NCBI RefSeq assembly: GCF_013393945.1
Contig: NZ_CP040297.1
Span: 3,876,001-3,940,000, forward strand
Direction of reading: 5' to 3'
DNA length: 64,000 nt
DNA from: Nostoc sp. TCL26-01
GTDB lineage: Bacteria > Cyanobacteriota > Cyanobacteriia > Cyanobacteriales > Nostocaceae
This document shows positions 1 to 8,223 of the stretch, in pieces. Position 1 is the stretch's first letter. The number at the start of each line of letters is the position of its first letter. The position numbers and the translations under genes were made by a program. Under the pieces are notes generated by a model. The model ran no database searches and had not been told where the DNA came from. It saw only the letters and a list, made by a program, of their open reading frames with translations.

Positions 1-482
1 ATTGCTTTGGCAACTGCGGCGACATGAGAACCGATTTTACCCAAACCCACGATACCGATAGTTTTTTTGTAAACTTCCGCACCGACAAAAGTTTTGCGAT
101 CCCACTCTCCACGTTTGACAGAAGCGTTGGCATCGGGGATATGACGCGACAGAGATAACATCATTGCCAAGGCGTGTTCAGCAGCAGCAATGGTGTTACC
201 TTCAGGGGAATTAACTACAACAATCCCTCGCCGGGTAGCAGCAGGCACATCAACATTATCCACGCCCACCCCAGCACGACCGATGATTCTCAGCTGTGTG
301 CCGGCTTCAATAATTTCTTGAGTGACACGTGTTCCTGAACGAATCATTAACGCATCATACTCACCAATAATTTCTATTAATTCTGCTGGCTTTAGACCTG
401 TCTTGACATCAACAGTAGCAACTTGAGAAAGAATGTCAATGCCAGCCTGGTCAATAGGATCGGAGACAAGAACCTTAGACAT
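1..482 (-). CDS. serA: D-3-phosphoglycerate dehydrogenase, N-terminal part
   Basis: First enzyme of serine synthesis: it oxidises 3-phosphoglycerate with NAD in the cytoplasm. Only the first 160 or so codons lie in the window; the gene runs off the left edge. The translation starts MSKVLVSDPIDQAG and contains the GRAGVGVDNVD segment and, near the edge, the start of the nucleotide-binding loop GIVGLGKIGS, all typical of the SerA family. The start is the ATG at 480-482. It is transcribed away from the Uma2 gene at 829, with about 350 bp between them. Identification is firm; the C-terminal regulatory (ACT) part cannot be seen. Confidence 0.95.
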   Translation of the reverse strand, partial: MSKVLVSDPIDQAGIDILSQVATVDVKTGLKPAELIEIIGEYDALMIRSGTRVTQEIIEAGTQLRIIGRAGVGVDNVDVPAATRRGIVVVNSPEGNTIAAAEHALAMMLSLSRHIPDANASVKRGEWDRKTFVGAEVYKKTIGIVGLGKIGSHVAAVAKA

Positions 483-828
483 GATTACATCATTTATAAT
501 TACAAGTTTTGCTGCACAAGACTTTTTAGTTTAGTCTTTATTCGTGGCAATTCAGCAAAAATATTTGTTTGAATAACAACTCATCCTTTATCCACACTTA
601 GTAATGAGAAGATGAGTAACTGTTAATGCCATCCTTCGGGTAAATGATAAACCATGAGCAGTACCAAAAACTTATTTGTTTATTAATAGTTAAGAGTTAC
701 CAAGATTTCTGTGGTGATAGGCGATCGCGTTCCGCCCAGCGTTGCTGATCGCCTCAGTATCCCCTACCCTCATAAATCGCTATAATTCTCTTGAGGACAC
801 TGGTATATAAGTTTTGAGGCAACCAGTC
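483..828. other. intergenic region upstream of serA
   Basis: AT-rich spacer between the divergent serA and Uma2 genes. It holds a HIP1 octamer (GCGATCGC) near 720 followed by a second partial copy. I see no small gene and no convincing promoter boxes. An open frame on the minus strand across 780-995 is an antisense shadow of the Uma2 gene. Confidence 0.5.
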
Positions 829-1569
829 ATGTTAAACTTCGATCTGCCAAGGTACTTACCCTCAGCTGAAGAACTACCCGATTCTGATGAAACGCCTGTG
901 GATAATGAACTACAAGAACTGATACCAGGGTTGCTAAAAGCCATGCTGTTGCTACTTTGGGAAGAACGTATGGACTGGTTCTTCGGAGTAGACATGGGTA
1001 TTTATTATCATCCAGATAAACCAGCGATTGTCCCAGATGGGTTTTTAAGCCTGGGTGTAGAACGGTTTTATGATGAGGAACTGCGTCCCAGTTATGTGCT
1101 GTGGGATGAAAATGTTTTACCAATTTTGGTGTTAGAGGTGGTTTCTCAAAACTACCGTAAAGAATACAGTGATAAATTGCATGACTACGAAGCTTTAGGT
1201 GTACTATATTACGTTATTTATTCCTCTCGTCGTCGTCGCAAGCCCCATCTAGAAGTACATAAATTAGTTAATGGTAAATACGAATTGCAATCAGGAAACC
1301 CAGTGTGGCTACCGGAAGTAGGTTTGGGAATTGGTTGCGAACGTGGTAATTATTGTGGCGTAACACGTGAGTGGATGTATTGGTACGATGAGCTAGGAAA
1401 GCGATACCTTACACCCCAAGAACAAGTCCAACAAGCACAACAACAAGCTAAACTCGCAGAACAACGCGCCCAACAAGAAGCTCAACGCGCCCAACAAGCG
1501 GCTCAACGCGCCCAACAATTAGCGGAACAACTAAGAGCTTTAGGAGTAGATCCAGATCAGCTGAGTTGA
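829..1569 (+). CDS. Uma2-family (DUF820) PD-(D/E)XK protein with coiled-coil tail
   Basis: Member of the very large cyanobacterial Uma2/DUF820 group, a predicted nuclease fold whose cellular role is unknown. The core (roughly residues 30-190) has the PDG, (I/L)VLEVVS and KLHDYEALGV segments expected of the family. The last 60 residues are a Gln/Ala-rich coiled coil made of repeated AQQ-type units (QQAQQQAKLAEQ), ending in ALGVDPDQLS, a common tail of this family. I start at ATG 829 because the upstream in-frame start at 814 is TTG. The gene converges on the gene ending at 1712, with a shared hairpin terminator between them. Confidence 0.8.
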   Translation: MLNFDLPRYLPSAEELPDSDETPVDNELQELIPGLLKAMLLLLWEERMDWFFGVDMGIYYHPDKPAIVPDGFLSLGVERFYDEELRPSYVLWDENVLPILVLEVVSQNYRKEYSDKLHDYEALGVLYYVIYSSRRRRKPHLEVHKLVNGKYELQSGNPVWLPEVGLGIGCERGNYCGVTREWMYWYDELGKRYLTPQEQVQQAQQQAKLAEQRAQQEAQRAQQAAQRAQQLAEQLRALGVDPDQLS

Positions 1570-1637
1570 GAATAGATGACACCACCCACCTTGGTGATGA
1601 AGTTTACCGCCGCTTTCAGTGAATAGCGACTATGGGC

Positions 1638-1694
1638 AAAAAAGCCTTAACTATCTATGTTTAGACTTGCAAACACACACAGTTAAGGCTTTTT
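1638..1694. terminator. bidirectional intrinsic terminator
   Basis: AGCCTTAACT (1643-1652) pairs perfectly with AGTTAAGGCT (1681-1690). The stem is flanked by an A run on the left and a T run on the right, so the hairpin has a U-tract in both directions. It sits between two convergent genes. Confidence 0.75.
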
Positions 1695-1711
1695 AGTCAT
1701 AGAAACTATTT

Positions 1712-2518
1712 TTACCCTCTAAATAAAGCACTACGAGTTTCTGGGCCGACTACGCCATCTACACGCAAGCCATTATTTGCTTGAAATTCTCTGACTCGGC
1801 GGACAGTCACAGAACCGAAATATCCTGTAGGTTCAACACCTAACGCTCTCTGCACATCGGAAACTGCTTGACCACGAGAACCAAAGCTGAGACTCACAGG
1901 CCCCCCAGTCGGCGGTCTGCTACCACCTAACAAGGCATTGCGAGTTTGAGTACCCACGACCCCATCTACACGCAAACCATTGTTAGACTGAAACTCTCTA
2001 ACTCGACGAGCAGTTACAGAACCATAGTATCCTGTAGGTTCAATCCCCAAAGCTCTCTGGACATCGGAAACGGCCTGACCTCTAGAACCCAAGCTGAGAG
2101 TGACTCTGCCGCCAACACCACCACCACCGTTCATTGGTTTATCTGAGCTACTGCTGGATGTGCCACTCACCCATCTGGCAGAGACAAATCTGTTATCAGA
2201 TAGTTGGGCAAAACCATTAACTCTCCCCACGGTGGAGATCCGAGTGCCATTAGGGATACAGTCTACAACTTCGGCATTAATGCTGGGGTTGTTACGTACA
2301 TTTAAACAGCTGCCATTAGTACGTACGTAAGCAGCTAAAGCAGACTGAGTCAGAGTTGTCAACAATACCATCAAGCCAGCTACAGATAACCAAGCAGAAG
2401 ACTTGAGGAGTTTGCGCCAGTTCAACTCAAATTTGGGAAGCTCATATTCGAGATATTCAGCCTGACCATTTGCCTGTTGGTTGGCAATGACCATAGAGGA
2501 ATAAGCAACAAATTCCAT
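1712..2518 (-). CDS. SH3b and double peptidoglycan-binding domain protein
   Basis: 268 aa, probably exported and bound to the cell wall. A hydrophobic segment near residues 42-62 (AWLSVAGLMVLL) looks like an anchor or late signal sequence. It is followed by a bacterial SH3 domain (about 65-115: VRTNGSCLNVRNNPSINAEV) and two nearly identical peptidoglycan-binding type 1 domains (about 137-198 and 205-266), each with SLGSRGQAVSDVQRALG-like and FQxNNGLRVDGVVG motifs. The two PG-binding units are so alike that recent duplication is likely. The next gene upstream on the same strand is an M23 peptidase, so both may act in peptidoglycan handling, but the 260-bp gap argues for separate promoters. Confidence 0.85.
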   Translation of the reverse strand: MEFVAYSSMVIANQQANGQAEYLEYELPKFELNWRKLLKSSAWLSVAGLMVLLTTLTQSALAAYVRTNGSCLNVRNNPSINAEVVDCIPNGTRISTVGRVNGFAQLSDNRFVSARWVSGTSSSSSDKPMNGGGGVGGRVTLSLGSRGQAVSDVQRALGIEPTGYYGSVTARRVREFQSNNGLRVDGVVGTQTRNALLGGSRPPTGGPVSLSFGSRGQAVSDVQRALGVEPTGYFGSVTVRRVREFQANNGLRVDGVVGPETRSALFRG

Positions 2519-2781
2519 TGGTGAACGCCTTATGTGTAATAGCTAAAAGATGACAATGAATACTAGATTTGTGTATTTTAGACTACTGATAATCATAAGA
2601 TGTTTTTAATTTTAATGTCATTAAAAAACAAAAAAGTTTATAAAAAAATATTTCCTGAGTAACTGTGACTAAGCCTGTATACTTAAGAATCACTGCATCA
2701 AGCAGATGTTCCATGAGGAAATAATCTTGCCAATTAAATCAAAAATCCTTGATATTTTCGCTGACAAATTAACTCACTTTT

Positions 2782-3741
2782 TTATCTAGTAGAAGTATAA
2801 AAATTATCAGTACGTATCTGGCTACCATTACGCCAAATTTCTACTTTTTCTGGACTGACTAAGTAAGAAAAACTACCATTATCTGCACGATATTTGTTGT
2901 TACCAATGTTCCAAGCGGGAACTTTTACAGGTTGGCTGGGGTCTTGCTTCAACTCACCAATATAAAATAATTGCCCATTTTCTTCGCAAACCTTGACAAG
3001 TGAGTTGGCTGTCTCACCTTTGAGGACAGTCACACCAGTACATCCGAGATGAGGATTTACAGGTGCAACATGAATGGGAATTGATTGTGCAGGGGAAACT
3101 GGCTGTTCTACTTGGGGTGGGTAAATTGGTTGAACTGATTTGCTGGCTTGATGAACTTTAGCGGCAGAACTGGCAATTTGTGATGAGGGAATTTTACTAG
3201 CGGTAGAAGATGCTAAGAAATTTACAGGATTAACTGCAACTCGACCATTGGGATAATATTCAAAATGTAAATGAGGTGCTGTGCTGTTGCCAGTAGATCC
3301 CATTTCGGCAATGATTTGACCTTGTTTGACCTGTTGACCTTGACTCACTAATAAGCGACGATTGTGTCCGTAAACGGTAACACTGCCATTGGAATGTTTA
3401 ATTTCTATAGCATTCCCCAGTCCCCAATCATCCCATCCAGCTTTGACTACTTTCCCTGCTGCTACTGCTACAACTGGGGTTCCAGAAGCGCCTGCAATAT
3501 CTATCCCCTCATGACGGTATTTGCGAAAGCCTTGTGAAATGTATCCTTGAGTCGGCCAAATCAAGTTATTACTTAAGTTATTACTGGGAACAGGAATAGA
3601 AACAGATGTTTTGCGGATAGAAGAGTTACCAGCTACTTGAGTTAAAGCAGAAGAACTCATGCTGAGTACTGATGTTAAACCAATCAAGCCATAAGTACAG
3701 CAGCGTAGGGTAGTGACTTTTTTAGCTAAGTTAAAGAACAT
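2782..3741 (-). CDS. M23 family metallopeptidase (LytM-type), secreted
   Basis: 319 aa murein endopeptidase-like protein. The N-terminus is hydrophobic (about residues 15-32) and fits export. The peptidase domain (about 60-178) has the zinc motif HEGID (His77, Asp81) and the catalytic HLH (His157, His159), so it appears catalytically complete. A Ser/Pro-rich linker follows, then a Cys-containing C-terminal region of about 90 residues that I do not recognise. Such enzymes cut peptide cross-bridges in peptidoglycan; in heterocystous strains some act on septal cell wall, but nothing here shows that role. Start ATG at 3739-3741. Confidence 0.88.
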   Translation of the reverse strand: MFFNLAKKVTTLRCCTYGLIGLTSVLSMSSSALTQVAGNSSIRKTSVSIPVPSNNLSNNLIWPTQGYISQGFRKYRHEGIDIAGASGTPVVAVAAGKVVKAGWDDWGLGNAIEIKHSNGSVTVYGHNRRLLVSQGQQVKQGQIIAEMGSTGNSTAPHLHFEYYPNGRVAVNPVNFLASSTASKIPSSQIASSAAKVHQASKSVQPIYPPQVEQPVSPAQSIPIHVAPVNPHLGCTGVTVLKGETANSLVKVCEENGQLFYIGELKQDPSQPVKVPAWNIGNNKYRADNGSFSYLVSPEKVEIWRNGSQIRTDNFYTSTR

Positions 3742-3950
3742 AAAAAATAGTTCAGATACAATATATGTATTCGTTATTTCATCGTCTTGGTAGAAGTATC
3801 AGGGAAGTTTTTGGTTAAATTTATCACTTTGATAGATGCTGTAGATTAGAAAGACGGAGATTTGACACGGAAAGTGTCAGGGTAAGATAAATTAGGCAAG
3901 AACAGCTAAAAATCTTCTTGATCGGTAGTTGGAGAACATCAGATTTATTT

Positions 3951-3997
3951 TTGGGGATTGGGGATAGGTGATAGGTGATAGGGGATAGGTGATAGGC
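3951..3997. repeat. short tandem repeat tract (GGTGATA units)
   Basis: Tandem copies of a 7-bp unit (GGTGATA and GGGGATA variants), the short tandemly repeated repetitive (STRR) type typical of Nostocales. Confidence 0.8.
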
Positions 3998-4029
3998 AAG
4001 AGAATAGTATATAGGACTCATATTTGATT

Positions 4030-4062
4030 TTTGTATGCGTAGCCTGCGCTTACGCATACAAA
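4030..4062. repeat. 12-bp perfect inverted repeat
   Basis: TTTGTATGCGTA (4030-4041) is matched by TACGCATACAAA (4051-4062) around a 9-base loop. The central GCGTAGCCTGCGCTTACGC pattern looks like a dispersed palindromic repeat rather than a terminator, because no T-run follows. Confidence 0.6.
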
Positions 4063-4213
4063 ACTCAGTACACCTTTATTCTTTCTTCCCAGTCCCCATT
4101 ACCCCTTATCCCCAAAGGGGGCCCCACCTTCCCCAGTCCCTTACCTCTACAAGTGATTCAGAAATCAAATCGGATTACTATATGTAATTATCGTCTCTGA
4201 GTACTTACATTAT

Positions 4214-5797
4214 TCAACTGCGGATTGAACCGAATCCTCCGCCTCCAGGGGTTTCTATCACAAAAACATCGCCAGATAGCATTTCGACTGTGGCGGTGCT
4301 GTCTAAATTCTCTTGTGTTCCATCTTGACGTTGTATCCAATTATGTCCGACTTGTCCTGCTTCCCCACCATTTAATCCAAAGGGAGGGATACGGCGATGA
4401 CTAGAAAGAATATTGGCTGTCATTGGTTCCAGAAACTTGATGCGGCGGATCACACCGTTACCACCTGAATATTTGCCTTTACCGCCGCTATCAGGACGTA
4501 GACAAAAGCTTTCTACTTGTACAGGATAGCGGGTTTCTAAAACTTCTGGGTCAGTCAAGCGGGAGTTAGTCATATGAGTGTGGACTGCATCAGTACCGTT
4601 AAAGTCAGATCCTGCACCAGAACCACCACATATGGTTTCATAATATTGATAATGCTGATTACCAAAGGTAATATTATTCATGGTTCCTTGAGAAGCAGCG
4701 ATCGCTCCCAATGCACCATATAAAGCATCAACAATGGTCTGGGATGTCTCTACATTACCTGCTACCACTGCGGCTGGGTAGGTTGGGTTGAGCATACAGC
4801 CTTCGGGAATGATGATTTCTAGAGGTTTCAGACACCCAGCATTTAGGGGAATATTATCATCAACTAGAGTCCGGAAGACGTATAAAACTGCTGCTTGGGT
4901 GACAGCTTTGGGGGCATTAAAGTTACTTTTTAATTGCTTGGATGTGCCAGTAAAATCAATAATGGCGCTGCGATTTTCTCGATTAATGGTAACTTTAACT
5001 TGAATAACAGCACCGCTATCCATTTCATAAATAAATGAGCCATCCTTGAGAACATCAATTGCTCGTCTCACTGACTCCTCAGCATTATCTTGCACAAATT
5101 TCATGTAAGCTTGTACTGTGTGGAGTCCATATTGAGAAACCATTTGACGCAGTTCCTGCGCTCCTCGTGCATTGGCAGCAATTTGTGCATGAAAATCAGC
5201 AATATTTTGCTGAGGATTACGGGCAGGGTAAGGATGATTTAGTAGTAACTCCCGCACTGCTGTTTCCCGAAAATTTCCCTGTTCAACTAACAGAAAATTA
5301 TCAAATATAATTCCTTCTTCTTCTACTGTAGTACTGTGAGGAGGCATGGAACCGGGGGTAATACCACCAATATCGGCTTGATGTCCACGAGCAGCGACGT
5401 AGAATAGGGGACTGGGGACTGGGAACTGGGGACTAGAGGGATGTTTGCTAGTTTCTAGAAATACGGGAGTAATGGCAGTGACATCGGGAAGGTGAGTTCC
5501 GCCATTATAAGGATTATTAGATAGATATACATTTCCTGGTTTGATCGTGTTGCTTTGAGCATTAATTAAACTCTGCACACTTTCACTCATTGAACCTAGA
5601 TGTACAGGGATGTGAGGAGCGTTGGCAACTAATAATCCAGCAGCATCAAAAATAGCACAGGAGAAATCTAAACGTTCTTTGATGTTGACTGATGCGGCGG
5701 TATTTTGGAGAACAATCCCCATTTGTTCAGCGATAAATTGATAAAGGTTTTTAAATATTTCTAACCGCACGGGGTCGGGTGGAGATGTAATATACAT
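4214..5797 (-). CDS. hyuB: hydantoinase B/oxoprolinase family protein
   Basis: About 527 aa, usual length for HyuB. This family, normally with HyuA, hydrolyses cyclic amides such as 5-oxoproline or N-methylhydantoin with ATP. Typical segments include DFSCAIFD, NPYNGGTHLPDV, GHQADIGG, PGSMPPHS and the C-terminal GGGGFG. I start at the ATG at 5795-5797 (MYITSPPDPV); an upstream in-frame start at 5857 adds 20 atypical residues. No hyuA is adjacent, so the partner must lie elsewhere. Odd feature: a heptamer repeat (5407-5434) lies inside the gene in frame and encodes a Ser/Pro/Phe stretch (SSPQFPVPSPLFY) between two conserved blocks. Confidence 0.85.
   Translation of the reverse strand: MYITSPPDPVRLEIFKNLYQFIAEQMGIVLQNTAASVNIKERLDFSCAIFDAAGLLVANAPHIPVHLGSMSESVQSLINAQSNTIKPGNVYLSNNPYNGGTHLPDVTAITPVFLETSKHPSSPQFPVPSPLFYVAARGHQADIGGITPGSMPPHSTTVEEEGIIFDNFLLVEQGNFRETAVRELLLNHPYPARNPQQNIADFHAQIAANARGAQELRQMVSQYGLHTVQAYMKFVQDNAEESVRRAIDVLKDGSFIYEMDSGAVIQVKVTINRENRSAIIDFTGTSKQLKSNFNAPKAVTQAAVLYVFRTLVDDNIPLNAGCLKPLEIIIPEGCMLNPTYPAAVVAGNVETSQTIVDALYGALGAIAASQGTMNNITFGNQHYQYYETICGGSGAGSDFNGTDAVHTHMTNSRLTDPEVLETRYPVQVESFCLRPDSGGKGKYSGGNGVIRRIKFLEPMTANILSSHRRIPPFGLNGGEAGQVGHNWIQRQDGTQENLDSTATVEMLSGDVFVIETPGGGGFGSIRS
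5407..5434. repeat. in-frame heptamer repeat inside hyuB
   Basis: Tandem GGGGACT/GGGAACT units inside an otherwise conserved coding sequence. The same kind of repeat is common between genes in this window, so this copy probably expanded or inserted in the gene without breaking the frame. Confidence 0.7.
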
Positions 5798-5954
5798 TTT
5801 TGCATCCTGTGAGCGATCGCTAAATATAAGGGACTGCCAACTAAAAAAAATATACAATTACTTTGGTGAGCAGGGGAGGCGGGGGAAGCAGGGAAAGCAG
5901 GGGAGGAAAAATCTCATGATCATATTTGCTCTCACCCATTGAATATTTTATTTT

Positions 5955-6607
5955 CTAATCCCTCTTTTGTTACTTTAGGAAAAGAAAAATTGACAAGAAA
6001 CTCAACTAGCAACAGAGAAACTGACTGGAGAAGCGCGAAAATCATTCATAAAGTCGATTAATCTCAAAAAGCAACGCTTCATACCAGGAATGTTAAATAC
6101 TGTGAGCCAAGGTTGAATCAAACAGTAAAAAATATAGGACGGATACTATTCCATTCTCTGTTTTACCTAAGTTTCCAATATATTGCCTAGTCACATAATC
6201 TGTTGATTTTCCCTTTTTTTGATCTCCGGTTTCGTCAATACATAAAATTATTTCTCTTTCTCCAATAAACGTTTTGCTCAACCACAGCCTAATTTCTCTT
6301 AATTTTTTGACATCCCACAGTGCATCTCTCAAAAAATGATGTAGTGTTTGGCTATCTTTTAACCCCATTGTTTTAGCTATTTCTGGTAGGGTTTTTCGAG
6401 GGATTTCTGAAAGTATGCCCAAATGTAAGAATTTGAAGGCTTCAAAATGCCTCACATCCTCAAATACTGAATAATAGTGCTGGCAATAGTTATCTATGAA
6501 TCCCACTGTGCTTACTGGCTGTCTGCGCGCCGTAACCATTCCTCTTACTTACTTTGTCTGCTTTTTTCCTGATTATACTCTCCCCATAGTAACAAAAGAG
6601 GGATTAG
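5955..6607 (-). mobile_element. internally deleted IS701-like element
   Basis: Perfect 20-bp inverted ends: CTAATCCCTCTTTTGTTACT at 5955-5974 and its reverse complement at 6588-6607. Between them lies only the N-terminal part of a transposase gene (6093-6539) and, in a shifted frame, a short stretch at about 5998-6110 that reads like the transposase C-terminus (FNIPGMKRCFLRLIDFMNDF). The middle is missing. Intact ends with a gutted gene suggest a non-autonomous derivative that a full-length relative could still move. The element lies 20 bp beyond the distal repeat of the CRISPR array. The symmetric CTAA/TTAG ends prevent a clear call of the target duplication. Confidence 0.8.
6093..6539 (-). 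pseudogene. transposase, N-terminal fragment (IS701-like)
   Basis: 148 codons beginning MVTARRQPVSTVGF. It contains the first catalytic region LCIDETGDQKKGKSTDYV, with the DETGD aspartate typical of IS701/IS4-like DDE transposases, then ends in a stop at 6093-6095 soon after the YIGNLGKTENGIVSV segment. Full-length relatives are around 400 aa, so two of the three catalytic residues are lost and the product cannot be an active transposase. The real C-terminal end survives just downstream in another frame, showing an internal deletion and frameshift. Confidence 0.8.
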
Positions 6608-6626
6608 GTTAACAATAGGGGCTGCT

Positions 6627-7666
6627 GTTTCAATCCCTGATAGGGATTTTAGTTCATAGAAACGTTATCTCTGCGCTGGAAACTGATGCTACATGAGTTT
6701 CAATCCCTGATAGGGATTTTAGTTAATAGAAACGCTGTTCATATTCTTTCATCTTAGATGATGAATCAGTTTCAATCCCTGATAGGGATTTTAGTTAATA
6801 GAAACTGATAATTTAAGCATTGCAGTAACTTTAGTAATTCGTTTCAATCCCTGATAGGGATTTTAGTTAATAGAAACATTGTCACTTAAAGATCCATCAA
6901 TAATCCTTAAATGTTTCAATCCCTGATAGGGATTTTAGTTAATAGAAACTCCAAAAATTCCAAGCTAAACTTGACGGAGCGATTCGTTTCAATCCCTGAT
7001 AGGGATTTTAGTTAATAGAAACGCTAAATATGCCTTTGCCAATCTATGGGAATCAATCGTTTCAATCCCTGATAGGGATTTTAGTTAATAGAAACGTCAA
7101 TCTTTTTTGGTAATCCCTCTGCGCCAAACGTTTCAATCCCTGATAGGGATTTTAGTTAATAGAAACTTGCCCTCAACCATTAAGAATATACTACCATAGT
7201 AGTGTTTCAATCCCTGATAGGGATTTTAGTTAATAGAAACCTGTGATGCAATTATCAGTAAGCTCAATGAGGTTCGTTTCAATCCCTGATAGGGATTTTA
7301 GTTAATAGAAACGTAAGTTCAATTTTGTAGTGGGGTTTATCTGGTAGTTTCAATCCCTGATAGGGATTTTAGTTAATAGAAACAAAAATTCAAAAACAAC
7401 AAGGTAATTGAAATAGCTGTTTCAATCCCTGATAGGGATTTTAGTTAATAGAAACGCGATTTGATCTGCCATTTCCAGACAAGTCCGCCGTTTCAATCCC
7501 TGATAGGGATTTTAGTTAATAGAAACAATTTGGCATCGCTGGCTAGTTTCCGGTTGTCGTGTTTCAATCCCTGATAGGGATTTTAGTTAATAGAAACCCC
7601 AGCGCCAAGCAGGCGAAGGGATTTTATAAGTTTCAATCCCTGATAGGGATTTTAGTTAATAGAAAC
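6627..7666 (-). CRISPR. CRISPR array, 15 repeats of 37 bp and 14 spacers
   Basis: Repeats start at 6627, 6697, 6769, 6841, 6913, 6986, 7059, 7130, 7204, 7276, 7347, 7419, 7490, 7561 and 7630. Read on the plus strand each begins GTTTCAATCCCTGATAGGGA and ends TAGAAAC, with a 7-bp palindromic stem AATCCCT/AGGGATT. Spacers are 32-37 bp. On the minus strand the repeat ends in ATTGAAAC, the usual 8-nt crRNA 5' handle. The only variant repeat (6627, C instead of A in the TTAAT segment) is the one farthest from cas2, as expected of the distal end. Both points say the array is transcribed on the minus strand, with the leader at 7667-7921. Confidence 0.97.
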
Positions 7667-7921
7667 GGCCTGGGTTTGAAATGCTTGATGTATTTGGTTT
7701 TCAAGGTGCAGTTTCATGAATACCACATCAAGGTAGCTTTTCAGACTTTGGATTGTCAAGAGTGATTGTGAGAAAAGTGCTGGAAAGGTTGTAAAAATAA
7801 GGCTTTGGTTGGTTGCGTCAACCTCAATTGTAGTGTGAGAGGTTTTAAAAGCAGCAGGGATAAGCATTTGGGGCTAAAAATTTGAGCTTGTTTGCCAAAC
7901 ACCTACAGGTTGACGCAGAAG
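7667..7921 (-). promoter_or_regulatory. CRISPR leader region
   Basis: 255 bp between the cas2 stop and the first (newest) repeat. It contains a perfect 11-bp inverted repeat: TGCGTCAACCT at 7814-7824 and AGGTTGACGCA at 7907-7917, one arm starting only 4 bp from the cas2 stop codon. Leader assignment is inferred from the array orientation. The short open frames drawn over this stretch translate repeats and leader and are not genes. Confidence 0.7.
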
Positions 7922-8194
7922 TTACGCAAAAAAGACAGTGGTATCTATTGGCATTTCGCCGCCGATGCGCTCTACTTTTGGTTGACAGCAAGCACAGAGG
8001 AAGTAAAAACGGATACTGTCTTGGTCTGGTTTGATCAGTTTTGCTATACGCGATCGCAGTTTAGCATACTGGGTTGGTGTTAAGTCGCATTCAAAAACAG
8101 AATACTGCATCCACTGACCATAAGATTTGAGTGTCTTGTGAATTTTAGTGCGACGTTTATCTTCTGGGATGTCGTAGGAAATGACTAAATACAT
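7922..8194 (-). CDS. cas2: CRISPR-associated endonuclease Cas2
   Basis: 90 aa, normal Cas2 length. The N-terminal strand MYLVISYDIPEDKRR carries the conserved Asp of the ferredoxin-like fold, and the C-terminal part has the CCQPKVERIG strand. Cas2 dimers bridge two Cas1 dimers during spacer integration. I start at ATG 8192-8194; the six extra residues of the longer frame (MNFELF) come from a TTCAAAATT repeat upstream. It follows cas1 by 29 bp and is the last cas gene before the leader. Confidence 0.93.
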   Translation of the reverse strand: MYLVISYDIPEDKRRTKIHKTLKSYGQWMQYSVFECDLTPTQYAKLRSRIAKLIKPDQDSIRFYFLCACCQPKVERIGGEMPIDTTVFFA

Positions 8195-8223
8195 AAATAA
8201 TTCAAAATTCAAAATTTAGAAAC

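Larger units (their letters stand above)
3742..4213. other. intergenic repeat region
   Basis: 472 bp with no believable gene. It contains a heptamer-type tandem repeat tract (3951-3997), a perfect 12-bp hairpin (4030-4062) and a C-rich stretch with a CCCC/GGGG foldback near 4110-4125. The open frame across 3824-4057 on the minus strand only translates the repeat (HLSPITYHLSPI) and is not supported. Confidence 0.6.

Noticed and set aside
3824..4057. 77-codon minus-strand open frame
   Set aside because: It translates heptamer repeats (HLSPITYHLSPI) and a dispersed palindrome; there is no ribosome-binding site.
4214..5797. hyuA-hyuB operon
   Set aside because: No HyuA-like gene is found on either side; HyuB stands alone here.
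5955..6607. Intact insertion sequence
   Set aside because: The transposase is cut to 148 codons and its tail is in another frame; only the ends are complete.
7559..7765. Open frame over the end of the CRISPR array
   Set aside because: It is a translation of repeat-spacer units and leader sequence.
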